From the NCBI RefSeq assembly GCF_041361345.1, contig NZ_JBGKAD010000005.1, forward strand, positions 62,001 to 126,000: 64,000 nt of DNA. Reading direction: 5' to 3'. The DNA is from Halobaculum sp. MBLA0147 (lineage in GTDB: Archaea; Halobacteriota; Halobacteria; Halobacteriales; Haloferacaceae). The number at the start of each line of letters is the position of its first letter. Within the stretch, counting starts at the first letter, position 1. A program made the translations under genes and the position numbers. Shown piece after piece: positions 35,542-44,589 of the stretch. Under the pieces are notes generated by a model, which did not search any database, was not told the origin of the DNA, and was given only the letters and a program-made list of their open reading frames with translations.

Positions 35542-35575
35542 GTGAATCGCCTTTGGGGTCAAGCCCCGAGACTCC
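35542..35575. repeat. IS-end-like hairpin, copy 1
   Basis: GTGAATCGCCTTTGGGG followed by TCAAGCCCCGAGACTC. The stem is GGGG/GCCCC around TCAA. Nearly the same sequence occurs on the minus strand at 55474-55502, which shows it is a repeated element end, probably IS200/IS605-type. It follows the methylaspartate operon by 120 bases. Confidence 0.5.
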
Positions 35576-35890
35576 CCGTTTCGATGACGTGACGCACAGA
35601 CACACGCTGGAACCCAGCGGTGTCCGTAGTGGTCAAAAACGCACGACGCGATCTCAAACAGCGTGTCCTGCGCTCGTCAAGGCGGGAAGGCAGAGGTTCA
35701 CCAATTAAGAGTGGTAGCGTTGATCTGAATCTGAGTAGTCTATAGGGCTAGGGTCCGTTCGACTGCTCACCCGCCAATCCGGCAAACAATCGCGTTCTGA
35801 TCAACGAACGGCAGGAGATCTTCGACGCGCCTCACGAGTAGCGAGTCTGCTGTCTGTACAGGCGCGATGGTCGTGTTTTCACCCCGGCTG

Positions 35891-35933
35891 GCTAACCAAC
35901 AACCCGCCTGTCCGCACCCGACTGTTGGCTAGT
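35891..35933. promoter_or_regulatory. Long inverted repeat, orphan TbsP-type operator 3
   Basis: GCTAACCAACA at 35891-35901 and TGTTGGCTAGT at 35923-35933, arm centres 32 bp apart. It has the sequence and spacing of the two operators before the TbsP paralogues but no gene behind it. It may be the remains of a third copy, or a boundary of regulated chromatin. Confidence 0.5.
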
Positions 35934-36379
35934 GTCGACGGGAGCGCTCCTCATTGACGCCTGTGAGACAAGCGGAGCTGCTGGTCCGACGAGCAGGAAT
36001 CAGGAAAGGGATCCATACCGCGGCCGGCAGCCGGTCGCCCCGGCGTAAGACCTACCCCTGTCACACTCTTGTATACGATGTCGGGCTTGTGGACTCCACG
36101 GCGAGCGCGCCAACTCCATTCACCCCGTTGCACCCCCGAGATGCTCGCCGACAGCCCGACCATGCAACGGGATGTTGACGAACCGCGACGCACACGACAG
36201 CCAAGACTCTAAACGGCGTCACCACCTACAGCGGACGCTGGGTGGTATCCCGCCTCACAGGCGGCGGGCCCCTGTCAAAGTTCGACTAATACTCGCCGCC
36301 ACCTGCCCAGCATTCTCCCGGGTGAGTGCTCACGCTACACATCCAAGCCATCAAGTGACTTGATCAGTCAACCACGATA

Positions 36380-36465
36380 CCGGGTGCAGTTCCGCTTCCC
36401 AGCGTCTCGCGTGCCTGCACACCGCTGGCGTAGTGCCTGATTCCCCCTCACCATCCTGCACCCGG
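36380..36465. ncRNA. Structured repeat element, copy 0
   Basis: Outer stem CCGGGTGCA/TGCACCCGG enclosing 68 bases. The inner stem CCAGCG/CGCTGG encloses a conserved GTGCCTGCAC. It is related to copies at 36756 and 39481, whose inner stem has different but still pairing bases. Whether it is an RNA or a DNA element is not known. Strand is not decided by the sequence. Confidence 0.4.
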
Positions 36466-36529
36466 CACGATTCCTATAAGAGGAGTTGGACATAAGCGGC
36501 AATACGCGAATAAGCTGCTGTCAAGTCTG

Positions 36530-36960
36530 GTGACAGCTGGGTGGGTGCGGAAGCCGGTGACGAGACTGTATGAGTTTGTAGCGGACCCGGGAGAGGAGTA
36601 ACTCCTGTTCCAGTGGGCAAGCCACATTCACACGGGAAGTAAGGAGTCGCTGTGGTTCAATCGGCAGGCGTTCACGTCTGCTAGCCCAGTCTTGTGCGGA
36701 TGAGTGCGGGGCTGGCCGCCAAGCACTCAAGTGGTGCACCGGCCTAGTGTGGTTACCGGGTGCATTCCACGTACCAGAACATCGTGTGCCTGCACGTTAC
36801 TGGTGTGGTGCTTCCCTGACTCCTGCACCCGGCCGCTGACAGAGTGGTGAGCGGTAGCTGTCTGTGAGCACCTGCCGGATACATGGGAGTTGAAGCTCAG
36901 AGGGCATCCCACCCCTGTGGTCGCGGTGTGAGCTCTTACAAGCAGGGTAGCTCACGATGG
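36530..36960. repeat. Long direct repeat, copy A
   Basis: About 430 bases diverged from, but clearly related to, the region 39258-39925. Shared landmarks are TGACAGCTGGGTGGGT, GACTGTATGAGTTTGTAG, GAGAGGAGTAACTCCTGTTC, the structured element, GTGAGCGGTAGCTGT and GTGGCTCACGATGGT-like ends. The two copies flank the DUF2264 gene in the same orientation. No gene is supported inside. Confidence 0.7.
36756..36832. ncRNA. Structured repeat element, copy 1
   Basis: 77 bases. Outer stem CCGGGTGCA/TGCACCCGG; inner stem ACCAGAAC/GTTACTGGT with one bulged base; apical GTGTGCCTGCAC. It is almost identical to copy 2 at 39481 and structurally like copy 0. It lies inside long repeat A. Confidence 0.45.
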
Positions 36961-37073
36961 TGTCACGACGCCGATTCCGAGAACGACGAGGTCCCGGATG
37001 GTACCTTCTCGTTCGGCACCCATCGTGCTCGGTGCGGTCCCGACGAGCGAGGCCAGGGCTACTCGGGCCGCTC

Positions 37074-38918
37074 TCAATAGACCCGCTTCCCCTCTGTATC
37101 TGTGACGGTGAATCTACCCTCTTCGAACGACACCGCTGGACGAGACTGCAGCGGTACCTTTATTTCCGAGTCCGGGGTCGCGATCACACCGGTGGCTAAC
37201 CAGGACTCACCGGCGTCAAGTTCCCCAGTGAGTGTGGGCACGACTGTCCGCTGGTGCATGAGATTCACGTTGGAATCCTGGAACACCACCGACGCGTCTC
37301 TCGTGCCGGTGAGATCGGCGACGACACTGGTCCCGGCTGGATACCGAGCGACGGCCGTCGCGTCGTCGGTCTCGTCGGTGTAGCGGTCGCCGTCCTCGCC
37401 ACCCGTTCGGTCGATTGCGAAGCCCCCCTCTGCGCCGACGAACGACTCTGTGGTCTCGACTCGGTGGACGCGCACGTGCCACGGGAGTGTGGGGATCAGC
37501 CACGTGTCTACCGCGACATCGTCGAAGGGTGTCCAGCGAGCGTACGCGGCGTCGGTCGAGACAGACTGTTCGGTCACGTCCTCTCGCATCCGGAAGTGAC
37601 GTCCGTCGCGACTGAGAACGAGCGTGCTGTCGTGGCCGGCGCCAGACAGTCCGAGTTGGCGACTCTCGACACTCACGCCGAACGCGGTCGAGTAGGCGAA
37701 CTTGTTGTACTTCTCGCGTTCTGTGCTGAGCCCACTCGCGATGCCACGCTGTCCGGTCGTCAGGCTGTACTGGTGGCCCATGCTCTCGTCTCGGCAGATG
37801 ATGTGGTTCGCGGCCGGCTGGACGACCGTTGCGTTCGTGTCTGGCCGTCGCTGCTCGGTGGCTCGCCAGAACGGGTGGTCCGACGACAGGGCGAGCGGGA
37901 GCGCCGCCTTGAGCGCCCAGTAGGGACCGCTGGGGGAGTTGTAAATCTCGGCCATCTTCAGATTTGGGTACCGGTACCCGATAGAGAGGGCACCACCGTC
38001 GGTGAAGATCGGCTGTGAAACCCACCAGCGGACGTTTCTCGCCCAGAGCCCGCGGATCTCCCCCCAGTCGAGCGAAGCCGGTGTGACCCCTGCGAACGCA
38101 AGAGCACCCCAAAACGACGCCTGTGCGAACCGATAGGTCAGGCTCCGACCGTACGGGAGTGCCCGCCCCGTGTCGTCGAACCAATGGAGATACTCAGTAG
38201 CGAATCGCCGCGCCCGGTCACGAAACGTCTCCCCGTAGCCGCCCGCCTCGTCGGTGAGTGCGCTGTACAACAGTCCGTTGACGTGCATCTCCCACGCCGT
38301 GTAGTGGTCTCGCGGTCCGATCGCGTCGTCCGTGCCGTCGGCGTACCACCCGTCGGTCAGTGCGTAGCTGTCGAGCCGCTCGAGATCGTCCTCAACCCGG
38401 TCCCAGTCGTGTGTGGCACCGACCGCTCGAAGACCGACGTTCGTCAACACACGGAAGAACAGCCAGTTACAGTCGTGTAACTCGGCGTCGTTGATCTGAC
38501 CGAGCCACGAGGCGACACGACGCCGTTCGTCGACCGCGAGTGGAGTCCAGAGTTCGTCGGGAATGAGTGCCAGCGCGACGCCGATCGCCGCCATCTCGAC
38601 ATGCTGTTGATCGTAGTCTCCTGCAGTCCCCCAGTACTCTGCGTGCTCGGGCGTACAGCCGTTGACCAACCCGGTCCGAAACCGGTCCCAGTCGTCGAAC
38701 GAGTACCCACCGGCAGCGAGAGGCGCGACACCCCACAACAACCGTGAGAACCCTTCGAGCTGAGCGTCCCGCTCCGGGTAAAATGCGCCAGTCACTCCCG
38801 GAGTGACACGCGCGTTCCCACTGCTGAAGTGCGACTGCAGTGGCTCGTACAGGTCGTGGAACAGTTCTCGAAAGTCGCTGCGGCTCTGAAGGGGGGCGTC
38901 CCCAGCGGGGACATTCAT
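37074..38918 (-). CDS. DUF2264 protein, probable glycoside hydrolase-like
   Basis: 614 residues from the ATG at 38918, which begins MNVPAGDAPL shortly before the domain. A frame to 39107 adds 63 residues rich in Arg and Pro that enter another gene remnant and is rejected. The DUF2264 start is clear: ARVTPGVTGAFYPERDAQLEGF and LLWGVAPLAAGG. An alpha/alpha barrel half (to about residue 350) is followed by a beta-rich C-terminal half. I recall this family being linked to uronic-acid-containing glycans, but no activity can be read from the sequence. It has no signal peptide, and no sugar genes lie beside it. It sits between long direct repeats, which suggests transfer. Confidence 0.75.
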   Translation of the reverse strand: MNVPAGDAPLQSRSDFRELFHDLYEPLQSHFSSGNARVTPGVTGAFYPERDAQLEGFSRLLWGVAPLAAGGYSFDDWDRFRTGLVNGCTPEHAEYWGTAGDYDQQHVEMAAIGVALALIPDELWTPLAVDERRRVASWLGQINDAELHDCNWLFFRVLTNVGLRAVGATHDWDRVEDDLERLDSYALTDGWYADGTDDAIGPRDHYTAWEMHVNGLLYSALTDEAGGYGETFRDRARRFATEYLHWFDDTGRALPYGRSLTYRFAQASFWGALAFAGVTPASLDWGEIRGLWARNVRWWVSQPIFTDGGALSIGYRYPNLKMAEIYNSPSGPYWALKAALPLALSSDHPFWRATEQRRPDTNATVVQPAANHIICRDESMGHQYSLTTGQRGIASGLSTEREKYNKFAYSTAFGVSVESRQLGLSGAGHDSTLVLSRDGRHFRMREDVTEQSVSTDAAYARWTPFDDVAVDTWLIPTLPWHVRVHRVETTESFVGAEGGFAIDRTGGEDGDRYTDETDDATAVARYPAGTSVVADLTGTRDASVVFQDSNVNLMHQRTVVPTLTGELDAGESWLATGVIATPDSEIKVPLQSRPAVSFEEGRFTVTDTEGKRVY

Positions 38919-38967
38919 ACGAATGGCACCGCACGACGAGCGCTTAGATTTTGTGGCGAGAACTCCG

Positions 38968-39257
38968 TCACCGGACGTAACTTGGAGGGGATTCGTACAC
39001 TGTCCGTCGATTCTGGTAGGCGTGAAGATTCGACGAGGACGACTGGTCAACCTCCTTTCTGGCGCGTTCGGCACCTTCGGCGACCACCATGGCACTGAGT
39101 AATCCACGCAGGTCGTCCATGTCCTCCGTCTCGAGGGACCGGAGCGTGTCGTCTATGTCGAGTGGGATCTCGTCGTGTGCTTCCTCCCGATTCGTCTCCG
39201 TACTCTCGAGTTCTCGTTTCAGGCGGTCACACTTGGACTCCAACTCGTCGATCTTCT
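38968..39257 (-). pseudogene. Coiled-coil protein fragment cut by repeat B
   Basis: About 95 codons with typical haloarchaeal composition (IDELESKCDRLKRELESTE, later LLSAMVVAEGAERARKEV). The first part is a coiled coil. The frame continues into repeat B without a start of its own, and the residues there (PNPPSCHQ) come from the repeat. The 5' end of the gene was therefore probably replaced by the repeat. Family unknown. Confidence 0.35.
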
Positions 39258-39925
39258 GATGACAGCTGGGTGGGTTCGGGAGCCGGTGATAGGACTGTAT
39301 GAGTTTGTAGTGGACCCACGAGAGGAGTAACTCCTGTTCAAATAAGCGAACCGCACTCACACAAGAGATGGGAGTCGGTTTGACCGGTGGGTGCCCACGT
39401 CTGCTATTTAATTGTTATGTGACTGTGTGCGAGGCGTGATGGTCCAAGCGTTCAAGTAGTGCAAGCATATAACATTAATACCGGGTGCATTCCACATACC
39501 AGAACATCGTGTGCCTGCACGTTACTGGTGTGGTGCTTCCCCGAGCCTTGCACCCGGTTGCTGACGGTGTAGTGAGCGGTAGCTGTCGGTGAGCAACTGT
39601 CGGATACGTGGGAGTTCAGGTAGCGCGTGTGGTCTATCCGTCTGACTCGTTGCACTCGTTGAGTTATTTGCTACCACCCCAGCAGCAGGATCGTGACCAG
39701 TAGTCTGTACCGTACTGAGGCACACCGACAATCTCGTTCACCTCTGTCGACGAGGTGCTCAAATTGTTCGCGTGGTGTACTCTCTGAGACTGAGTGGAGG
39801 ACCACTCTTTCACTCGGTCAGGCCAACGTCTGTTCCCAATGAATGGACAGAACTCTTGGATAGCATCCCACGCTTGTGGTCGGGGTGTGAGGTCTTCTGA
39901 CCGGGGTGGCTCACGATGGTCTCAG
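39258..39925. repeat. Long direct repeat, copy B
   Basis: Related to 36530-36960 in the same orientation, about 2.7 kb apart. Copy B has about 240 extra bases (about 39622-39860) between GGGAGTTCAG and AGCATCCCACG, where copy A is continuous. So either copy B took an insertion or copy A suffered a deletion. No supportable gene lies in it or in the next 700 bases. Confidence 0.7.
39481..39557. ncRNA. Structured repeat element, copy 2
   Basis: 77 bases with the same outer stem (CCGGGTGCA/TGCACCCGG), inner stem ACCAGAAC/GTTACTGGT and apical GTGTGCCTGCAC as copy 1. Differences between copies 1 and 2 fall mostly in unpaired bases. Confidence 0.45.
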
Positions 39926-40661
39926 ACGGGCAGACCTACGAATATATACTATTTCTCATACTTCTGCTTCCGGAGGAGACACTGGCCTTCAAAAGTGCAA
40001 GCGTGCGAACACATAAGCAACCTGGCACTCAACACCCGCATTGTTAAACCACTCAGCGATCTCGGAGATGAAAAGCGGTTGAATATATCCGTTTGTTTAT
40101 TTTATTTCTTTATATTAAACTGTAAAACTGAGTTTTGTCTAGAAAATATAGGAATCTATATGACAATCTATTTACGGAGAGTTCGGTGAGACTACCGCGG
40201 CGTTTCTATCCGTCTAGTTATGGTAGTTGGCACTGGGAGAGTATGCTGGTTGGATCGGTGTCTCGGAGGGACTCGTAAGCGGTGTCGCGGTCGGCTGGAC
40301 GAGGGGAGGCTGGGGGTCGATGGGGAAGACTCCGGGGGAAGGCCTCATGTAGGGTCCTCGTCCAGCATCGTGTGTATCTTGCTTCACGACTTAATAGCTC
40401 TGTGGATGGGCAGTGCGGTGGACTTCCCCGCGGGTGTTTTGAGCGGGTCAACAATAGGCAAGTAGTCGATCGATGGTCCAGCGGACGTGGGTTCGTGTCC
40501 TCCAATGGGCGGTCACTCCCTCGCGTGCGAAGAGATACATCTCGACAGCACATGCTGTCCAGATACGTGTATGCGAGTCTCCCTGAGTTATCGGGGCATC
40601 GCGTCCTTCCGAGGCGAACGGCATGTCTCCAGCCGACTGCAGACTGTGTGCGGTGAGTGTG
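39926..40661. other. Gene-free, partly AT-rich region
   Basis: About 735 bases without a supportable gene. 40080-40180 is unusually A+T-rich for the window. The frames on both strands at 40218-40640 have Arg/Ser/Cys-rich translations unlike haloarchaeal proteins. Confidence 0.5.
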
Positions 40662-41228
40662 ATGATGTCCGGCCCTGATCCTACTACTCCGTCATCGGAT
40701 GACCAAGGAGTAGAGTACGCGACACCGACGAGCGAGTACCTCCGACAGCGACTCCAGACGATGGATCCGTCGCACTTCGAAGAGTTCGTAGCGGATGCCT
40801 GGGGAGAACTCGGCTGGGAGACGCGGACTGTCGGCGAGCCCGGGGACCGCGGCATCGACGTGATCGCGACGGATGGTGATGGAAAGCAACTCATCCAAGC
40901 GAAGCGATACGGGCCTGAGACGACCGTGGGATCGCCGGAGGTCCAACAGTATGCAAGTCTTCAACTCCAGGAAAACGGTGTTGATGACGTGGTGATCGTC
41001 ACAACGGAGACGTTCTCACAGCAGGCAAGGCCGCTCGCTTCAGAGCTGGATGTGACACTCGTCGACGACGAGACGTTGCTGGAGATGCCAGATGAACTGG
41101 AGGGGTATGAAGTGTTTGTCGAGCACTTCGATGATATCCACGTTGCTGGTGACGAACATAGCCGTGGTGGGATGACTGGAACTGAGGCGGGTGTGATGAA
41201 TCGGCTTCGGGAATGGCTCGGGTGGTGA
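40662..41228 (+). CDS. Mrr-like restriction endonuclease
   Basis: 188 residues from ATG 40662. ATG 40623 would add 13 residues with two cysteines that do not fit the family. The Mrr-type PD-(D/E)XK core is plain: FEEFVADAWGELGWETRTV, then DRGIDVIATDGDGKQLIQAKRY. The catalytic Asp lies in GIDV and the Q-x-K in IQAKRY. The C-terminus LVDDETLLEMPD is the usual end of the domain. Such enzymes cut modified or foreign DNA. No methyltransferase is adjacent. It is in an otherwise gene-poor stretch. Confidence 0.8.
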   Translation: MMSGPDPTTPSSDDQGVEYATPTSEYLRQRLQTMDPSHFEEFVADAWGELGWETRTVGEPGDRGIDVIATDGDGKQLIQAKRYGPETTVGSPEVQQYASLQLQENGVDDVVIVTTETFSQQARPLASELDVTLVDDETLLEMPDELEGYEVFVEHFDDIHVAGDEHSRGGMTGTEAGVMNRLREWLGW

Positions 41229-41413
41229 ACGGCTGCCACTACGGCTAGTCCGCACAGCATTCCAGTGAGAGAGGTGCGCTTCAGGCGACTGTGAGCCGCC
41301 TGAGCCGGCGTGAGCGAGTACGGAGTCTACGAGAGCTTCATCCTAAGCACATTTCTCTCGACGGGCGCAAACTTCCCATACACCTGCGAGAGACAGACAG
41401 AAAGTTCACTGGA

Positions 41414-41671
41414 TCACCTTGTCGACTCGGGGCTGTAGGTTAGGTCAGTGTCGAATCGGCGTTGCGACTCGATGAGCGGGATCCACTCGCCGTAGCCGCC
41501 TTCCCGGACTTCGACGACCCACACGCGGTGGCTTGGGCTGTCGGGCGTGTCGTTGTGCACGCGAGCGCCAGTGCGGATCTCAGGGGCGGGATCGGCACGG
41601 TCGTGTTCGACGCGGCGCTTCAGGTGGACGCCGGAACCCGGGTAGAACTGGGTTGTCCAATACTGACTCAC
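41414..41671 (-). CDS. Small conserved-looking protein, unknown
   Basis: 85 residues from the GTG at 41671 (VSQYWTTQFYPGSGVHLKRR). Longer starts at 41692 (GTG) or 41710 (TTG) are possible; an AT-rich TATA-like stretch is centred near 41729. The C-terminal part GYGEWIPLIESQRRFDTDLTY has a normal haloarchaeal composition. Domain not recognised. It may be a plasmid- or virus-derived gene. Confidence 0.45.
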   Translation of the reverse strand: MSQYWTTQFYPGSGVHLKRRVEHDRADPAPEIRTGARVHNDTPDSPSHRVWVVEVREGGYGEWIPLIESQRRFDTDLTYSPESTR

Positions 41672-41928
41672 ACAGACAGAAGCATGGCTCACAGCTGAAT
41701 TTGCCCTCAAGTTATCTTAGTTTAAAATTTTAGTGAAATAATAGGAAGAGAACAAGATTGTGCGATCAGCGGTTGTGGAGTATCGATAAGCGAGGATACT
41801 GGAGAGGCAGTCCTCAGCTAAGCCAAAGAACACGTCGCAGCGGTACCCCTGTACTCGAACTGGACTATGAGGCAGTAAAGGGGCCCCCGGGAGAACACCG
41901 AAGAAGTGTAACCGGTCGTCCAATCACC

Positions 41929-42477
41929 TCAATTCATTTTGAGTGCGTGATACACCATTGGACCGCCTTGGATGACTGCCGCGACAGCGGCGTACACCGT
42001 TCCGAAACCAGGGGCGACAACTCCGAGCGCCGCAATGAGGTTCAAGATACCGGCAACGTTGTACAGTCGGCTACTCCAATTGTTCATGTATTGTCCAGTG
42101 GTAAAGAACCCAACTGCAGGACCAGCGAACCACAGTGATCCGAAGACAAACACGTCTTCCACATTAACTATTCCTCCGATCGCCGCGAAACTAGCGACGA
42201 GCCCAGAGACACCGAGAACGGTCCAGACTGGGAATAGTCCGGTGAATCCGTTCTGTCGCATCCACAACATTGACACTGTAATCGGCACTAGCGACCCGGC
42301 GAGCCAGAACACCGTTAGTCCGCCTTGTATCGTCTCTGTGGTTGACGCCGTGAGGATTGCCAGTTGTGTAACGATCCATCCAGTGGCGACGATGATGCCC
42401 CAGAGACCGACGACTCGCCGTGCGGTGAGCCGTCCCGAGGCCGTCTCACTCTCTGTCGACTGTCGTGTTGCTGCCAT
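41929..42477 (-). CDS. Membrane protein of unknown function
   Basis: 182 residues with five or six hydrophobic helices, at about 22-45, 52-73, 82-103, 107-125 and 138-175. The cytoplasmic N-terminus is rich in Ser, Thr and Glu. The family is not recognised. It is divergent from the HxlR gene at 42671, and the 193-base space between them holds two TTAC/GTAA sites. The HxlR protein may therefore control this gene. Confidence 0.65.
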   Translation of the reverse strand: MAATRQSTESETASGRLTARRVVGLWGIIVATGWIVTQLAILTASTTETIQGGLTVFWLAGSLVPITVSMLWMRQNGFTGLFPVWTVLGVSGLVASFAAIGGIVNVEDVFVFGSLWFAGPAVGFFTTGQYMNNWSSRLYNVAGILNLIAALGVVAPGFGTVYAAVAAVIQGGPMVYHALKMN

Positions 42478-42534
42478 CAGAACAATATAAATCCTGCCTG
42501 CTGATAAGTGTCATCTGACGTAGGATTCAACTGG

Positions 42535-42550
42535 TTACCTTCCGGTAAAC
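42535..42550. promoter_or_regulatory. HxlR-type operator, site 1
   Basis: TTACCTTCCGGTAAAC: TTAC and GTAA half-sites 6 bases apart, between the membrane protein gene and the HxlR gene. It closely resembles site 2, 91 bases away. Confidence 0.5.
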
Positions 42551-42625
42551 GGGGAGAGTTGCTGGGAGCCAATCAGCGTTAACTCTTGCTCGACTGTCAA
42601 CACTCACTAACTATCTGAAAGTGGC

Positions 42626-42640
42626 TTACATTCCGTAAAC
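42626..42640. promoter_or_regulatory. HxlR-type operator, site 2
   Basis: TTACATTCCGTAAAC: the same half-sites 5 bases apart. It lies about 30 bases before the HxlR start, close to or over its promoter, and would allow autoregulation. Confidence 0.55.
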
Positions 42641-42670
42641 CCTTAGTGGTATGAGACCAGATCACATGGT

Positions 42671-43042
42671 GTGAGTAGTGTGGATCAACTTCCTACCTGG
42701 TGTACAGACGAGGAGTGGTGTCCGATGGAGTCTGCGGCCGCAGTGCTAGGCCGGAAGTGGCACCCGGCGATCGTCTATCACCTCTTGGACGAGGAACCGC
42801 TTCGATTCTCACAACTGGAGGATCGGGTGCACACCGTCTCGGGCAAAGTACTGTCCGAGAGCCTCGAAGACTTAGAGGAGAAGCAACTCGTCGAACGACA
42901 CGTCATTGACGACCGGCCGGTGAAAGTGGAGTACGAGTTGACCGACTACGGGGAAAGTCTCCGCCCGGTGATCGAGCAGATGGTGTCGTGGGGCGAGCAG
43001 TACCTCCGTGACGCTGACTCCCCAGAGGAGTCGGTCGTTTGA
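42671..43042 (+). CDS. HxlR-family transcriptional regulator 1
   Basis: 123 residues from a GTG, with GTG 42680 as a later option. The HxlR winged helix is clear: CTDEEWCPMESAAAVLGRKW, HPAIVYHLLDEEPLRFSQL, VLSESLEDLEEKQLVER and YELTDYGESL. The two cysteines near the start (WCT, WCP) are common in redox-sensing HxlR proteins such as HypR, so it may sense oxidants or quinones. It is followed by a dead peroxiredoxin gene and an FAD/NAD reductase. Confidence 0.82.
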   Translation: MSSVDQLPTWCTDEEWCPMESAAAVLGRKWHPAIVYHLLDEEPLRFSQLEDRVHTVSGKVLSESLEDLEEKQLVERHVIDDRPVKVEYELTDYGESLRPVIEQMVSWGEQYLRDADSPEESVV

Positions 43043-43101
43043 TCTGGGAAGACTGAAGCTCAACTGGTTCGGAACGGAAACGACTGTGTGCTGAGACCTC
43101 C

Positions 43102-43575
43102 TTATGTGTCCGCCACGGCGTCAATCACGCCGTCATACGGTGGTTCGTTCGTCGGGTCCTCAACAACACATGAGAACGTGATTGTTCCCCCCTGGTCAAG
43201 AACGAACACGGCGCGGTTGGCAACTTCGAACAGACCGAGGTTCCCGATGTCGATTTCGATGTCGTACCTATGGATCGTGTCGCCGGGCATATTACTCACG
43301 AAGTCAGACTCAATTCTGTGGTCATTACGGAATGCCGCTTACGTGAACGGGGAGTCCGCGCTGATTCCGAAGATGGATCTACCCGCTTCTGTGATCTCGG
43401 CGAGTCGCTCCTAGAACGCGACCATCCCGTTGGCACACGGCGGCGTGACCGCACCGGCGAAGAACGCTAGGACGATTGTGCCGTCACCGAGGTGATCAGC
43501 GAGATCGAAGTCTTCGTGATCGCTCGTTCCGACTGTCGCGGTGAACGTGGGAGCAGCGTCGCCTGGCTCTGGCAT
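43102..43575 (-). pseudogene. Peroxiredoxin (AhpC/TSA type), two nonsense mutations
   Basis: One continuous frame of about 157 codons from ATG 43575, with in-frame TAG at 43408-43410 and TAA at 43336-43338. The parts read PEPGDAAPTFTATVGTSD, LAFFAGAVTPPCANGM (peroxidatic Cys kept), ERLAEITEAGRSIFGISADS and VANRAVFVLDQGGTITF. CAG to TAG explains the first stop. The reading frame is otherwise undamaged, so decay is recent. It lies between the HxlR regulator and the reductase, in reverse orientation. Confidence 0.8.
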
Positions 43576-43875
43576 CAAGAATGCAAAGTGGTCTGATTCA
43601 GAAAACCACCGGTGGTCCCTCGATCCCACTGTCCACAGTTGCTGACAGATTCTTTTCCTCTATAGACTGGTCGGTCGTTGCTCCGGTTGCGTTGACCTCG
43701 AGGTAACCGGGTGACTCGACAGTCGGCTACCGCTTATCCATTTCTAGGCCTCAGATACAGTGTGTATGATACTGACCGAACAAGTTGACATTCGAGCTGG
43801 GTACTTCGGTCTGGGCGTTCTCCGGACGGTGGCACCTGACACGGCTCGGTGTCTCTCGGAGGAGGTGTCTGCTGA

Positions 43876-44586
43876 ATGACGTACACAGCAGAAGTCGTAG
43901 ACGTGTACGAGATCACTCCTAGAGTGAAAGGATTCCGTCTCCGTGTCCCGGGACGTGAGTTCGAATTCGAACCAGGGCAACATACGACTGTGCGGTTCGA
44001 ATCCGGTGGCGAGACCGTCGTTCGACCGTACACGCCGACGAACCTTCCGGGAACAGACGAACTGACGTTGACGATCCGGCGGTACGAGGATGGATTGGCT
44101 TCGTCGTACATGCACACGAAGCGGCCTGGTGACGTGGTGACGCTCGGTCCGATTGAAGGCAACCTGACGCTGGCCGATCAGGATCGAGATATCGCTCTCC
44201 TCGCCAGCGGCACCGGGATCACTCCCCTTCTCTCCATCCTTCGACAGTATCTCCAAGAGGGAACAGGGCACGCACACGTAGTGTTCGGTGAGAGTCGTGA
44301 GGAGACAATCATCCACCGAGAGACGCTGAACGAGTTGGCTGCGAACCACGGATCGCTTGACGTGACGGTGACACTCTCTGCCCCGAACTGGGAGTGGACA
44401 GGACGAAAGGGCTACGTTCAAGAACACCTCTCGGACCTGTTCTCCGAATTCGCCGAGCGTGACTTCTACGTCTGTGGTGTGCCGCCGATGGTAGTCGAGA
44501 CGAAAGAGACGCTTCGAGACCTCGGGGCGCCCGAAGAACGCATCCATAGCGAAGGCTGGGAAGACGACGTAGTCGAAGATATCTGA
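43876..44586 (+). CDS. FAD/NAD(P)-binding ferredoxin reductase-like protein
   Basis: 236 residues. The FAD-binding barrel has VRPYTPTNL near residue 50 (RPYT motif). The nucleotide-binding domain has LASGTGITPLLSIL near 110 and FYVCGVPPMV near 196. No 2Fe-2S domain is attached, so electrons must go to a separate carrier; the cupredoxin-like lipoprotein four bases downstream is a candidate. Start ATG 43876. The preceding 300 bases (43576-43875) hold no gene. Confidence 0.83.
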   Translation: MTYTAEVVDVYEITPRVKGFRLRVPGREFEFEPGQHTTVRFESGGETVVRPYTPTNLPGTDELTLTIRRYEDGLASSYMHTKRPGDVVTLGPIEGNLTLADQDRDIALLASGTGITPLLSILRQYLQEGTGHAHVVFGESREETIIHRETLNELAANHGSLDVTVTLSAPNWEWTGRKGYVQEHLSDLFSEFAERDFYVCGVPPMVVETKETLRDLGAPEERIHSEGWEDDVVEDI

Positions 44587-44589
44587 TCA

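Larger units (their letters stand above)
35423..36379. other. Gene-free region after the methylaspartate operon
   Basis: No supportable gene in about 950 bases. It contains an IS-end-like hairpin (35542-35575), an orphan TbsP-type inverted repeat (35891-35933) and a hairpin CCGCCTCACAGGCGG (36250-36264) of the IS-end type. Short frames here have compositions unlike haloarchaeal proteins. The region looks like a graveyard of insertions. Confidence 0.5.

Noticed and set aside
35954-36178. 74-codon frame after the orphan operator
   Set aside because: Composition is not haloarchaeal and it has no similarity to the TbsP start, so it is not a third paralogue.
38919-39107. N-terminal extension of the DUF2264 protein
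   Set aside because: Basic, Pro-rich and overlapping the coiled-coil fragment; the domain begins just after the ATG at 38918.
36380-39557. CRISPR array
   Set aside because: The repeated stem-loops are only three, widely spaced and without regular spacers. No cas genes are in the window.
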